In this document: positions 23,245 through 35,524 of the stretch, piece after piece
How the letters are laid out: each line of letters begins with the position of its first letter
How positions within the stretch are numbered: the stretch's first letter is position 1
Origin: Brassica napus
Lineage: Eukaryota > Streptophyta > Magnoliopsida > Brassicales > Brassicaceae
DNA length: 64,000 nucleotides
NCBI RefSeq assembly: GCF_020379485.1
Contig: NC_063452.1
Span: 40,612,208 to 40,676,207, forward strand
Reading direction: 5' to 3'
Translations under genes and position numbers: made by a program
Notes under the pieces: model-generated
What the model was told of the DNA's origin: nothing
Seen by the model: the letters and a program-made list of their open reading frames with translations, nothing else
Databases searched by the model: none

Positions 23245-24515
23245 TTTTTTTTTTTTTTGAAAAAAGGCTTTCATATATAAAGACAAAAGAAATAAAAAGA
23301 GTTTCAAGCCCATAGGCTATAGTTACTGAGCCTCACCCATTACATACTCCTTAATACTAACCCATAGTTAAAGAACCTAGTTGAAACTAACCAACCCTAG
23401 AACCGTTTTTAGTTGTCTTTGCCGATCGTGAAAGAATCAGGTGAATCGAATCCAAATCTGAAACATCCTTGAAGAGGAACTCGGATTTGCATTCCTAAAA
23501 CTTTGTGTCTTGTTCCTTATCTGCCTGTCCAAACTGGTGAAGATGGAGTCAACCGGCTTGAAGTTGTTGGTGTGAAGTCTAGAGTTTCTCTCAGTCCAAA
23601 TCCAGTAGGTCATAGCTTACCAAGCTAGAAGAGTGACCCTAGTATGAGTAGAAGAAGACGGAAGGGACAATAGCTGAGCCGTCGTTTCTTCCCAGGTTCT
23701 CTTTGGCTGTACTCCTAGTCTCGATGTTATTAATCTCCACAGTTCATAACTATAGTCACACTCCTGAAACAGATGGTTCCGAGACTCACCGTGATTGTTG
23801 CAAAGCAGGCAAAGATGATCGGTTTGAATTCCCCAGCTCAATAACCGATCCCTGTTGGAAGCCTATTCTGAGCCACCAGCAGACATGGAAGCTCTGCCTT
23901 GGATCCCTCTTTTGATCCAGACCAATGGAGCCCAACCCACTTGCGCTGCATCGCCACTCAGGTATGTATACACTTCTCCCGTACAGAACTTCAACCCAAT
24001 ATTCCCATTATCTCCCATTCATAGTGATCATCTTCCCCATTTAACTCTACCGTAGTTAGAAAACGTTGTAATTGAAGTTGTTGTTCTGATCTTGCAGGAG
24101 AAAGTCGCCAATTCCCATTCCTACAGATAGAGGCCACCGTTTCTGATCGGGATTCCCAAACGAGACAGAGATCTATTGAGAAAGACATCTAGACTGCCAA
24201 ACGGAGTCCAGTTGTCAGACCAAAATCTTGTCGAGAGACCATTCTGAACTCTCATTTTTATCAGGGGGAAGACAATGTGCCAGCACGAGAAGGATGGGTT
24301 GGCTTCATTGTCCAGTAGTTACAGAGCGAACCTTTGAGCACTATTCTTTGAACCATGCCACCCAAACAGAGCCACTCCTGAAGAAAAGAACCAGATCAAC
24401 TCAGACCGCACGCCCCTATTCCACACTTGTAGGTTCTTTACCCCTAACCCTCCTTGGCTTTTAGTCCTAACCACTACGTCCCACGCCACTCTGGCTGAGT
24501 TCCTGCTGTCAACAC
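23245..24515 (-). mobile_element. 5'-truncated LINE of a second lineage, minus strand
   Basis: A T-run at 23245-23258 marks the poly(A) tail, followed by a long 3' UTR. Unlike the other LINEs here, the coding part ends in the zf-RVT domain without an RNase H domain, pointing to a different L1 lineage. No target duplication was found. Confidence 0.8.
23617..24500 (-). pseudogene. LINE ORF2 C-terminal fragment with zf-RVT domain
   Basis: Minus-strand pieces read GVKNLQVWNRG, then RFWSDNWTPFGSLDVF and RSLSRLGIPIRNGG, typical of the region after reverse transcriptase. The zf-RVT finger follows in another frame: LLSWGIQTDHLCLLCNNHGE, then SRNHLFQECDYSYELW (C-x2-C, H-x4-C present). At least two frameshifts and several stops separate these pieces. 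Confidence 0.8.
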
Positions 24516-24743
24516 AAAAGTTTTTCTTAGATTAGTATTTATTTTGTTTTATGTATTGCATAGAAAGATTTTTTAACCAAAAAACTTGATGTCTTATTAA
24601 TATGAAGAATAAGAAAACCTGTAATGGAGTGAAGTGAGATATTTTAATAAGAAAACCTTCTTTATCAACAAAAGCACGTTGAAGATGTTTTAATAGCGGG
24701 ATATACCATGAGAAGAAAAAGTAAGTTATTTAACTGTTTTCTA

Positions 24744-25167
24744 TAGCCATGCGGTTTTTGTCCGAACCGAATCAGCTGAACTGAACCAAACCAAAATTTT
24801 TTATTTTCTGTTCGGTTACGGTTTTGAATTCGGTTTAGTTTGGTAGGTTTTAAAAACTATTCAGTTTTTGGTAGGACTCTGTTTTCATTTTTTTTTTAAA
24901 TAAAATAATTAAAAACCAAAAATAACTGAAATAACGAAATAACCGAAATAACCAAATTAACAAAATTTGACCGAAATAACCGAATTTAAACAAAATATCA
25001 TATTTGTCTAGAAAATATACCGAAATCTAACCAAAAAAAAATTATTAATTCTGAAATAAAATTAAAAACCAAAATTAACCGAAAACGGAACCTAACCAAT
25101 TTTTTGGTTCACTTCGGTACAATTGTGGCTAAGGAATTAAATCGAAGTATCCGAAACCTCAGAGCTA
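24744..25167. mobile_element. Non-autonomous hAT-type element, 424 bp
   Basis: Starts TAGCCATGCGGTTTTTG; the other end read inward is TAGCTCTGAGGTTTCGG. An exact 8-bp duplication GTTTTCTA lies at 24736-24743 and 25168-25175. Inside are AACCGAAATAACCGAA-type repeats, the same vocabulary as in the other hAT-type elements of this window. Confidence 0.85.
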
Positions 25168-26518
25168 GTTTTCTATATGGGTTCTCATATTAAAAATACC
25201 TTCACATTATAAACCTCTGTCCAATAAATAGTAGACTGAGGTCGATATATAAAAAAATTGTTACTTGGTCTTGGGGCCTGAATGAGAAGGGCGAGAAGAC
25301 CAAACGTACTGAGCGGGATAAAATTTGGTTACATTTTTCACCTTACTTTTGATCATTAACTATTGTCAATAAAAATCAATTATATATATACTATACTAAA
25401 AGACAAATATAAGTTATTGGAGAGAGAATCCACGTAGGATGTGATGTGAAAATTAACCAATCAGAGAACCCGAAGTTGTCACGTCATCTCATTTATTTTT
25501 TCTAAAAAATGAAAAAACAATGCAAAGGAAAAGATCGCCCCGGGTTAGTATGACATAAATATAGGGCAGTTACCACTAAGCCATTAAAACTTTCTTGGAC
25601 ACATATACAAGAATCATAAGTATGTAATCACAAACTCTTATGTATAGTTACAATAATATGTCAACTTTCAAGACTCCGATACTTTGTTTTGTAAAAAAAA
25701 AAAAAATAAGTGACTAAGCTAATATTTCTTTGAAAGTGTGAGAACATTGACAAATATGAAAAACCATATATTTTTGTTTTTGTGACAAAGTTAAGAATTT
25801 TGTAAAAGTAAGTTTAACATATAAATTTTCGTGACAAATATGAAAAGTATAGATTTTTGTACAATTTGACAAAACAACTCAAAACATAGTTCTCTAATGT
25901 CTTAATAAAATATTATTTACGGGTGCAATAATTAAATATATCAATTCAATAAATTCTGTAATTTATAGACAAAACAATAACACAACAAATTTGAAACATT
26001 TGTTTAACCTATCGATTTCTTTTCACAAGAATCCAACTAAACAAGATAAAGAAACAATTAGTTTTACAAATATTTAATTACCATATTCAATTTCGATTAA
26101 TTTCAAATTGTAATAATGTATCTTTTTGAAGTTAGAAAAAATACTGTTCTTTCTTTATTACACTAGCATTATATATAGATTCTATATACACAAATAAATA
26201 TAATATAACAACATAAGCTTGCTTTCCCCGATTCATATGAAAACTTTTTAAGTTATCTACCAAAGCAAATTAATTAAATCAATCAAATTGTTAGAATACA
26301 GCAAATTAATATATAATTTTATTTTAAATTAAATTATTTAAAAAATATATTTTCATTAAAAACAAATGATAAAAAGTAAAACTGATTTGATGGTAATTTT
26401 TATGGCATATATATATATCAATTCTGTGAAAGAAATAGAAACTTAATATGGAAAAAAATCCTAAATACAAAAAAATCTAAAAATTAACAAAAAAAAACTA
26501 ATAATTAATAAAATATTT

Positions 26519-27153
26519 AAGCGATAATTAGACAAATTTGATTTTTTTTGCTAGCCAAAAGTTTATTCTTAATTAGCATCAGCTATTTCAAGATGTTTAA
26601 GAAAGGATGGACAAAAAAATAGGATGGACATAAATGATATATGAATTATGAATAGTACTTTGTAAAGTTGACTTAGATAACATATCTGCATATCCATTTC
26701 CAGTCTTTTTTTATGCCTAAATTCAATTTCTTCAGAGCAGTTATTCCACAAATAGATCGTATGAGATATTGTTTTGATATTCATATTTGTTTCTTGACTG
26801 TTAAGAAGATTGATAACTGTAAAAATGTCTCTTTCGAATATGATATGTCTATAACCGAGTCCACAACATGAGACAAGTTTGTTTAAAAAGTAAATAATTT
26901 TATTTTTCTTATATTATATAATAAATATATATTATTTACTGATAATAAAAATATAGTTATTCAACTATCACAAATATCTATGCAAATATGTGAATCAAGT
27001 ACAACAATCAAACAACATAATGATTTCCACAAAGAAAATTTTAAAAATATATTTATGTTATATAGTCTTATTTTATATTCTTTAAATAATCTAATACAAT
27101 ATTATACATTATTTTTTTAGAATTGAGAAATACATATATCAGTTAGACAAATT
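26519..27153. repeat. Tandem duplication inside the Helitron, unit 1
   Basis: This 635-bp unit begins AAGCGATAATTAGACAAATT and is repeated immediately downstream at 27154-27774 with scattered substitutions and small indels (about 93-95% identical by eye). The duplication ends just before the Helitron 3' hairpin. Confidence 0.85.
26597..26784 (-). pseudogene. Captured RNase H-like fragment in duplication unit 1
   Basis: Minus-strand translation gives SHTIYLWNNCSEEIEFRHKK, then after a one-base shift KTGNGYADMLSKSTLQ and a C-terminal tail ending in TAA at 26597. The pattern E-I-x-F-x-H-x-K-R then G-N-x-x-A-D-M-L-S-K is that of plant RNase H-like (RVT_3) proteins. Whether it came from a host gene or a LINE is not clear. 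Confidence 0.5.
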
Positions 27154-27774
27154 AAGCGATAATTAGACAAATTTGATTTTTTTTGCCAGCCAAAAGTTAT
27201 TTATTAATTAGCATTAGTTATTTCAAGATGTTTAAAAAATGATGGACAAAACAATAGGATGAACATAAATGATATATGAAATATGAATAGTACTTTGTAA
27301 AGCTGACTTAGATAACACATATGCACATCCATTTCCAGTCTTTTTTGATGTCTAAATTCAATTTCTTCAGAGCAGTTATTCCATAAAAAGATCGTATGAG
27401 ATATTGTTTTGATATTCAGTTTTGTTTCTTGATTGTTAAGAAGATTGATAACTGTAAAAATATCTCTTTCGAATATGATATGTTTATAACCGAATCCTCA
27501 ACATAAGACAAGTTTGTTTAAAAAATAAATAATTTCTTTTTTCTTATATTATATTATAAATATATTTTATTTACTGATAATAAAAATATAGTTATTCATC
27601 TATCACAAATATCTATGCAAATATGTGAATCAAGTACAACAATCAAACAACATAATGATTTTCACAAAGAAAATTTTAAAAATATATTTATGTTATGTAG
27701 TCTTATTTTATATTCTTTAAATAATGTAATATAATATTATACATTATATTTTTAGAATTGAGAAATACATATAA
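27154..27774. repeat. Tandem duplication inside the Helitron, unit 2
   Basis: Second copy of the 26519-27153 unit. It runs into the Helitron terminus. Confidence 0.85.
27232..27418 (-). pseudogene. Captured RNase H-like fragment in duplication unit 2
   Basis: Same fragment as at 26597-26784. Here GYADM reads GCAYV, so the catalytic Asp codon is lost, and the tail again ends in TAA (27232). Confidence 0.5.
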
Positions 27775-27810
27775 TATCTTATCCGCGCGCAGTGCGGTTA
27801 AAAAATCTAG

Positions 27811-28873
27811 TAATTATAAATAAGAAAATTAGCTGTAGCGGGAGGGATTTTTGTATGTACCGCACTATGACACGAGAAGTGTATGGTTTGGTATACTGTT
27901 GCTAACATGTATATTAAAAATTATTGTTTATTGTTATTGATTATTTCAAAATGCAAAGAAATAATATGCAATCAACCTTTGATATTTTCTTTTTCATCTT
28001 TAGACAATATGGAAAATCTAATCTTATATATACTTTAATTTATTTTCCAAAGTTACCTCTGCTAATATTTTATTTAGTTATTACAAACTTCATTGCTTTA
28101 AAATACAAGTAAAATAATAAATATATCTACTTTTAAATAAGTGGGAATGTAATTTTGTATTTATACTTTTTTGATAAAAGAGAAATATCTGCGCATTATT
28201 AAATTACATAACTTTATCAAATTAATTATTTTTTAAATAAAAAAAAAATTCATAGGCAGCTTATAAAAAAAAATTCATAGGCTGATTTTATATAAAATAC
28301 TTTTTTTCATATATATATTTTTTAAAGAGTACTATAGGACAGATTAATTCATGAACAATATAGTTTTGGGATACACATAATATACATATTATATATTTAA
28401 ATATTTTTTAAAGAGTATTTCAGATATATAAAATATTTTTTTAATTTATATTAGTATCACTAATTTTTGGTTTGTAAAATATAAATATATTATATGTATC
28501 CCGCAATTACACTATTCATTATATATGTCACTATTTATACTTTGTTTTGAACCTATAATATTAGATGAACCACAATTGTTTTGCAGAATGCGTTTCTCTT
28601 ATACAAACTGCATTCAAACCGTACCGCAATATCCAATCCGTTTATCATGCATGCACCTCAATCCGCTTTTACCATTTAGAGCCTTGGAATGACCGACCTC
28701 TTGATTTGCGAAAACCTAATAAATTAATGTGTAAAGTTCACCTATTAGAAATAGATCTTGGCATTACTGATTTGGTTCATAAATTACTGCATAATAAATT
28801 AATGTGATCTTGGTATTACTGATTTGGAAAGAGATTGATACTTGATTTAAAATGCCACGATATACATTTATAC
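27811..28873. other. AT-rich intergenic DNA with one unexplained open frame
   Basis: Mostly very AT-rich. A plus-strand open frame of 80 codons at 28565-28807 (MNHNCFAECV start) has no recognisable domain. ACCGCA-type words near 27870 and 28620 may mark an eroded transposon. Confidence 0.45.
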
Positions 28874-28888
28874 AATAATGGTCCATAG

Positions 28889-29700
28889 GATCATTTATTT
28901 TGGAGGGATTTTCGAGCAATGGAAGATCACCAATTTACATTGATCTTATGGTATATATAGAAAGGAAGAGAAAATAAGGTTTTCAGCAATCTGGATATTG
29001 ATCTCCGAGACACCCTTAAGTTGGCAGAAACAAAGTTGGTACTCTGGGCTGAGGTGCAAATTACTCTTATATAAAGAATCGATCAGGCACGATCTGTAAT
29101 GAATGCGACAGTACCAACTATTCCCGGTAGATGGTGTTTAACTGATAAATCATGGAAAGATCGTGACAAATACTCGGGCCAAGGGTGGTATAGTACTTTG
29201 GAAGGCTATGATAGTTTAATGGGAGCGAGTAATGAATGCGACAGTACCAACTATTCCCGGTAGATCGTGTTTAACTGATGAATCATGGAAAGATCGTGAC
29301 AAATACTCGGGCCAAGGGTGGTATAGTACTTTGGAAGGCTATGATAGTTTAATGGGAGCGAGAAATACAAGCGCGAGCCAATCACACCTTCATTCGGAGA
29401 TAGAGACTCTCACTTGGGCAATGGAATGTATGAGGAATCTCAGACAATTTACTATTACATTTGCAACGGATTGTTCACAGTTGGTGAAGATGGTTTCTGA
29501 ACCCGAAGAAAGACCCGCTTTTGCAAGTTATCTGGAAAATATCAAGATCCTGAAAAGAAGTTTCCACAGCTCAGAGCTCATCCATATACTAAGGACGCAT
29601 AATTCAATGGTGGACAGTCTAGCACGCAGTGCAAGAAAGCAATCCTCGTTTGTTGTCCATATGGATGCGGAGCTACCAGTTTGGTTAACAGAGTCTATAT
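28889..29700 (+). pseudogene. LINE RNase H domain with an internal 133-bp tandem duplication
   Basis: Starts with a DHLFWRDF-like segment and the W-Y-I region, frameshifted in places. The RNase H domain is readable from 29232 to a TGA at 29700-29702: CLTDESW, LHSEIETLTWAMECM, FATDCSQLVKM, MVDSLARSARK. The tandem duplication 29097-29362 repeats the first RNase H beta strands and, being 133 bp, shifts the frame between the two copies. Dead copy. Confidence 0.85.
29097..29362 (+). repeat. 133-bp direct tandem duplication
   Basis: 29097-29229 is repeated as 29230-29362 with two mismatches that I can see (TGGTG/TCGTG near 29132/29265 and GATAAATC/GATGAATC). No spacer separates the copies. Confidence 0.95.
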
Positions 29701-29848
29701 GAGTCTGTTTGTTGCTGACAAAAAATAAATAATGGTCCATAGTGGCAGTTATGTGATTACTCTAATAATTTATGTTTTTTAATAGGATTTGTGAGGAGGG
29801 CCGAGGTTATGACACAAACACTGAAACATAAGTCACAACTTAAAAACG

Positions 29849-31267
29849 TTTTTTTTTTTGGAAACGAACGGTTATTCTATTACTCAAGCTTGAAGTGGTC
29901 TGGGTAACCAGACATAAATAGAACAACCAACAAAATAAAGTTCTCTATGAAAAGACCTCGCAGTCTTAGCTAAAGAATCTGAAATCTGATTTTGCGCTCG
30001 TGGAATATGAGTGATTTTGAAGTTCGGGAAGCATATCTTCAGAGTCGCTATCCTCTCCAATTTTGTTGCAAAGCTTGGCCAAGCATGAGGCTCCTTTATC
30101 ATGGCGATCAAATCCTTGCAGTCCGTTCCAAAGCTCTGGGATGTCGAATACTGAAGCATGCTCTCCATCGCCCATCGCAATGTTTCTACCTCAGAATGCA
30201 GGGAAGACTCTCACCGTATATTTTTTCGTATCCCCATAAGTTGAACCTTCCCCAAGCTATCTATCCAAACCCATCCACACCCGCTGTAACGTGATGTGGA
30301 TGTCCATGACCCATCTATCATGCATATATTACCCAATCTTAAGACTTGAGGTTCCTCAATACTATGGCCCTGTGGAGTTGGAGTCACCATCTCGTTTGCA
30401 TCGAACTAGGCTTGACAGTCACTCTCTTCATAGCACACTAACTCCAAAGGACCTCTATCAATCCCCCTAAAAAGTTTGTCATTTCGGGCCTTCCAAATAT
30501 ACCAAATTATCCAGGGATAAGGATACCTCTCTAGTTCTGGCTCGACAATGCTGTTTTTTCTCCAGAAAAGATAATCCATATTAGCGTACATACTCGGGCC
30601 TGGAAAGATATCTGGACTTGTAGGTGTCGATAATAAGGACAAAGCTTGTAGAGCTGGCGGGCACTCAAAAATGGCATGGGTAACATATTCTTCAGGCTCA
30701 CCACATCATGGGCAATAGTTATCGCATCTCATGGTACGCCGCACCAAATTCCTCATTACTGCCACATGACCTGTTATCAGCTGCCATATAAGATGGTATA
30801 TCTTCTGCGGTGCCTTTATCATCCAAGCAAAGGCTTGAAGCTTAGTAATACTTGGCTCCAGTACTTCTTTCTCCTTCTCAGCCTTCAATATGTTCTGAGC
30901 TACCCAATATTCTGACTTAACCGTATACTGGCCAGTCTTGGTGTAGCTCCAGCAGAATGTGTCACGGCGATGAGTTGAGCTGATGGCCAAACTTCTTATG
31001 AAACGTATATCGGCAGGGACAAATAATCCTCCAGTATCCCAACATTCCATTCCTTAGTTTCCTAATTAATAAGGTCGCTGACTCTCATGTTCGGATGGAG
31101 AACTGGGGCTAAAGGTCGAGCCGGTCTAGCTGGTGTTGAAGGGATCCAAAGATCCTCCCACACTTTGACCTCATATCCAAAATGTATCTTTTGTTTGATT
31201 CCCAATAGCAATAGCTTTCGTGCCGCTGAATACTTGTCCACACATATGATGGGTTGCTTATAGCAAT
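29849..31267 (-). mobile_element. 5'-truncated LINE, minus strand
   Basis: The poly(A) tail is the T-run at 29849-29859. The readable body goes up to about 31228. A weak 14-bp match (ACAACTTAAAAACG beside the tail, ATAACTTAAAAGGG near 31267) could be a decayed target duplication and would place the 5' end at about 31267. Confidence 0.8.
29884..31228 (-). pseudogene. LINE ORF2 fragment: zf-RVT and RNase H
   Basis: Pieces in order on the minus strand: LLLLGIKQKIHFGYEVKVWE; VLHPNMRVSDLIN; the zf-RVT region ITKLQAFAWMIKAPQKIYHL with RRTMRCDNYCP; MDYLFWRKNSIVEPELE with YPWIIWYIWKARNDKLF; and RNase H ending SFGTDCKDLIAMIKEP, QISDSLAKTARSFHRELYF. Several frameshifts and stops break the frame. Confidence 0.85.
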
Positions 31268-31372
31268 AACTTAAAAGGGAATAGTATAATACCATCACTT
31301 AATTTCATGCTATTATACACAATCGATTCACAACTATATATAAAATATAACCAAAGATATTTCAGTACTAAA

Positions 31373-34300
31373 TCTACTCTATTAAAATAGAGTCCTAAAT
31401 TTATCTTCCATTAGAAGTTGTCACTTAATTTTTGAACCCTTTCAAATTTATTACTAAACTACTTAATTTATGGACCATTTTAAGTTTGTAACAATAATAT
31501 TTTATTAGATTCTACTAAGATTATACAACCGGACAACTAAAACTAAACCAACATTAAATCTATTAAAATTTAACCAATCTCTTAATCTAAAATTAAAATA
31601 AAACTAAACCGAGGGTTGTTATATATTATATTAACAATACAATAACTCTAACTAGACCTCATGCTGGTATATATGATCGTATTTGCTTCTCTTGAGATTA
31701 TAAACTGCAGCAAAAGAAACATTAGATTAATTAATATTTTTCTCCATCTTTCATTATAATAACATTGAAAGAAGATAGTATACTGTAGTTATGGTCAGTT
31801 GATAGACTTTTAATGCATTATGCAGGGTTCTTTCTTACGACGACGCACGTTTAGATTGAGATCACTTTTCTATGTTAAACTTAGAGAATGTCAGTAGTTA
31901 AGATTCAATCATATAGAGATTATATCATGTTCATCTTTTATGTTAAATAAATAATATTTTTTTATCATAGGTCTAAATACAATTCATACATGTGTCTTTT
32001 ATGTTAGATTAGATATTTTGTAATTCAAATAAGATTAATATCTAATAATTTGGTAAATACAATCATTAACTAAAAGAATATTAGAAACATATTATCAAGA
32101 ACAGATTTGATCGACTTTACTTATGTGTCTTGCAAACAAAATAACCACTAACAACTTAATTTGATTTTTTTATTTTGTTATTCTGTTATATTTGATAAGG
32201 TAATATATAATTTTCAAGACTTTGTTCTTTATATTCTGAGCTCTCTATTTATTAACCTACCATCTACATTCGAAATATTGTATATCTTAACTTCTTATAA
32301 CAACTTCTACAAAATATGGGAATCAGATCTATCAATCCTTTCAAATACATAAATCAGAATATCTTAATGAGACTTATTATCTTAAAAGTAAATCCAAAAT
32401 GTTTGTGCCAAATATATTAGATATTTTGGATAACAAAAATAGTTAGAAAGACGTCATATTAATTTGTTAATATATTTTGATAAAATACTTTAAATAAAAT
32501 CTAATATTTTATTTTATGAAAATAAAATCGAATTTACTCTCCATATCAAACTAATAAATTCCGAACTAAACATCTAATCTATTAATTTAGAGTCCTATTT
32601 TATCTACTATTAACAAGTCATAATAGGACCACTTAAAAAATTATTTAATATGACATATTTGATTATTTAAATTAATAACAAACAACTATAAATATTTTTG
32701 TTTTTTCTAATTATAACAAAATATGTTGAGAAAGTATCTAACAAAATCTTACTTCAAAATTAAATATTTTATAGAATAATATTTCAATTAATTTTTTAAT
32801 TAATAATATAATATTTTTATATGTCAATATTAACTAAAATTTTATTATTCTATAATTATATTCTGTATTATATAAAAACAGAAGTGTTATATGAATAAAA
32901 TCTGAAACATTATATTAAATTGGTAAATTAACAAATTTTATTTTTTAAAATTGTTTCATTTAAAAAAAAATTATCACTCATCATAAAAATGGGTTAAAAT
33001 TTGTAAACTATATAATATTTATACAAAAATAAATTTATTAGAAACTCTGAACAATATATTGTTTAAAATGTTTATATACAAAATATAATAGTATATATAA
33101 TAATAACATTTATTTCATATACTATTAAAAAAATATATTATTAGAAAACTACGAAAGTTTAGTAATTCATTTAAAATATTAATGACAAATCAAAATTTAT
33201 TTATAAATATATATTTTATTTTATTTATAACAAATTTTTTGAGAAAATTTTACAAATATTACCAAAAATTCTAATATTTTTTATAAAATAAAGTATTATT
33301 GTAGTAACAAAACATATTCAAAATTCATGTAATCTTCCAAACTCAGATATAGTAGTGGAATTTTCAAAGTTTTCTTGATAAAATATAAAATTTTGAAAAT
33401 AATTATTCAAACTCAAAATTATAATATTTCAATTTTACAAAATATAAAATCATAGATAATAAATAATAAAATTTTGAAATGACTAGGAAAAAAAATGTAT
33501 ATGTTGTATAAACTAAAGCAATCTAATATTTTGAAATTTTAATAAAAAAACTTAATATCATAACATCCAAAAATATCCTATATCAATAAACTTTACTAAA
33601 ATAATATGATAGATGCTACTATGTAAAATAATATGTTTTTATTATTTAAACAAAACCATGTTTTTTACTTATAAATCCTATAAAACACTAAAATAATATA
33701 AAGTATATTTTTTAACACACAACACATAAATATTAATTATCTTCAACATATTTATTTTTTATAATACAATTAATTAAATTTTAAAAATATATTATAGCAG
33801 AATGTATAAACTAAACAAAATATTTTGGAGGAGTTTATCAATTTGATTATTTCATATTGTTATTTTATTGTACCTAACTTGAAAATATATTAGTAAGTAA
33901 TAAAATTAATAACAAAGTAAAATGTATTAAAAAAATCACTATATATTAATAATGTCGAATAAGAAATAAAAATAATAATATTATAGAGTTACACAATATA
34001 TAATACAAAAATAAAAATTATAATAATATCAAATACATTTATAAATGAAAAATATCCGAACGAAAGTGCGGGTTAAAATCTAGTAAAAATTATACCCAAG
34101 ATTCAATATGTTTAAAAATATATTTCCATATATTTTAACATCTGAAATTAAGTTATACCTAAATTAAAAAAAATTATATGCTGATATAATTTTTAGTTTA
34201 AAACAAAAACAATAACGATCTCATTTTCTAAAAACAATTTGTAATAATAAGAAAAACAATTTGAAAAATGTTACAGCTACTCGTTATATTGAAACATAAT

Positions 34301-34640
34301 TCAAAATCATAGAATAATTATTTTCTAAATTAAAATGACATAAATCTACTAAATATATGTGCTTACAAAACAATAATTTTACATAAATCCTATTTAATTA
34401 ATTTTAAAATCAATATTTAAAGATTAAATAAAGTCGACTATCCTAAACCAATATACAATTAATGAGTAGACATTTTACAATTACGATTTTTGGGTTATTC
34501 CATCGAACATGTAAAATATTTATCAAGGATAACATGTTGAATAAATAGATTTGTCATTTGATTATTAACTAACAAATATATTAATAGTTTTAGCAACAAA
34601 AAATTAATCTCAGTCTTTCAAAGTGCATGTCAAAATCTAG
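31373..34640 (+). mobile_element. Outer Helitron of a nested pair
   Basis: 5' end TCTACTCTATTAAAATAGAG at 31373, preceded by A. 3' end CAAAATCTAG at 34631-34640, followed by T. The hairpin before the 3' end (CTTTCAAAGTGCATG) is decayed. No Rep/helicase gene; the interior is extremely AT-rich. Pairing of these particular ends is inference. Confidence 0.5.
32573..34083 (+). mobile_element. Inner Helitron of a nested pair
   Basis: A second start TCTAATCTATTAATTTAGAG at 32573, preceded by A, closely resembles the outer start. A second 3' end (CCGAACGAAAGTGCGGG, GTTAAAAT, CTAG then T) lies at 34056-34084. No coding capacity. Confidence 0.5.
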
Positions 34641-34661
34641 TAACTAAATTAAACTGTCAAG

Positions 34662-34932
34662 ACCCAGTGGTCTAGTGTTTGACTAAAGGTTCATTAACTC
34701 TGAGTTTCGAGTCCTTGAGAAGATGAAATTATGCGAGTTAATAGAGACAAAAGCTTACAAGGGATCTGCAGCATGACTCAAAGAGTATCGTCAAACATGG
34801 ATCCAATAAGGAGACTCAGGTGATGCATCCAGACATGAATCCTCATAAGGCAGATAGAATTGTCAGCCGTAGAATCGTACGTAATGTTTCTCATAGTTTG
34901 TAATAGCATAATTATTCATCATTTAAAAAAAT
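34662..34932 (+). mobile_element. tRNA-derived SINE, 271 bp
   Basis: Flanked by the 14-bp duplication ATTAAACTGTCAAG (34648-34661) and ATTAAACTATCAAG (34933-34946), one mismatch. It begins ACCCAGTGGTCTAGTG, a box A-like RNA polymerase III promoter element. A box B-like GTTTCGAGTCC lies at 34704-34714, and it ends in an A-rich tail. The tRNA of origin is not recognisable. Confidence 0.85.
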
Positions 34933-34946
34933 ATTAAACTATCAAG

Positions 34947-35460
34947 CGATCCAAACAAAACAAGTAAAAAATATATTTTAAACAGCGAGACCGAGTTTTG
35001 GTCCATAAGAAAAAGAAAATAAAAATGTGCACATAAACAGTTGGACCTGGGTTCAAGTTAGAACGGTTTATCACCGGAAAAGCGTGATTCGGGCTAGAGC
35101 TGTGACAGATTAGTGTTACTCGGCCAATAAATCGGAAATTAAAAAAATCACTGTTTTTGACGATTATAAGTTTCAAATCATATCTGTGTGTTTGATTTGA
35201 TACATTTGATCAAAACTTACAAGAATATGTAGAAATATTTGTGAAACCGTGAAAATATGAAAAATCACTGCAAGTTTATTTGTGAAAACCGTGTGAAAAT
35301 ATGAAAAACCGCTGCAAGTTGCTGAAAAATTGCAGGGTTTAACGTAATTGTTTTCTATCAATGAAAAAATGGGCCTAACTCTGCCCGAACCCGAGTGTAA
35401 CTGTTTAGTATACGTGCCACTAACCATTAGACTGCATCACAACAACACTTATTGTGCACA

Positions 35461-35524
<64 letters not shown>

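Larger units (their letters stand above)
25381..27810 (+). mobile_element. Helitron, non-autonomous, about 2.4 kb
   Basis: The 3' end has a GC-rich hairpin (CCGCGCGCAGTGCGG, 27783-27797) followed 9 bp later by CTAG and then T (27807-27811), as required of Helitrons inserting between A and T. The 5' end CTATACTAAAAGACAA near 25391 resembles Brassicaceae Helitron starts, but the expected TC is degenerate, so the start is approximate. No Rep/helicase gene is present. It carries a 635-bp tandem duplication that includes a captured RNase H fragment. Confidence 0.7.
28889..29727 (+). mobile_element. 5'-truncated LINE with 15-bp target duplication
   Basis: The LINE is bounded by an exact 15-bp duplication AATAATGGTCCATAG (28874-28888 and 29728-29742). 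It starts inside ORF2 and ends in a short A-rich tail. It is the same family as the large LINE at 41929-48920. Confidence 0.9.

Noticed and set aside
24744..25131. Right end of the hAT-type element at TGTGGCTA (25131)
   Set aside because: The octamer after it does not match; moving the end to 25167 gives an exact GTTTTCTA duplication and better inverted ends.
28565..28807. Open frame of 80 codons as a new gene
   Set aside because: No domain, AT-rich flanks and no second exon or conserved motif visible; left as unexplained.
34662..34740. A tRNA gene
   Set aside because: Box A and box B are present but no cloverleaf can be drawn, and the unit has an A-rich tail and target duplication, so it is a SINE.
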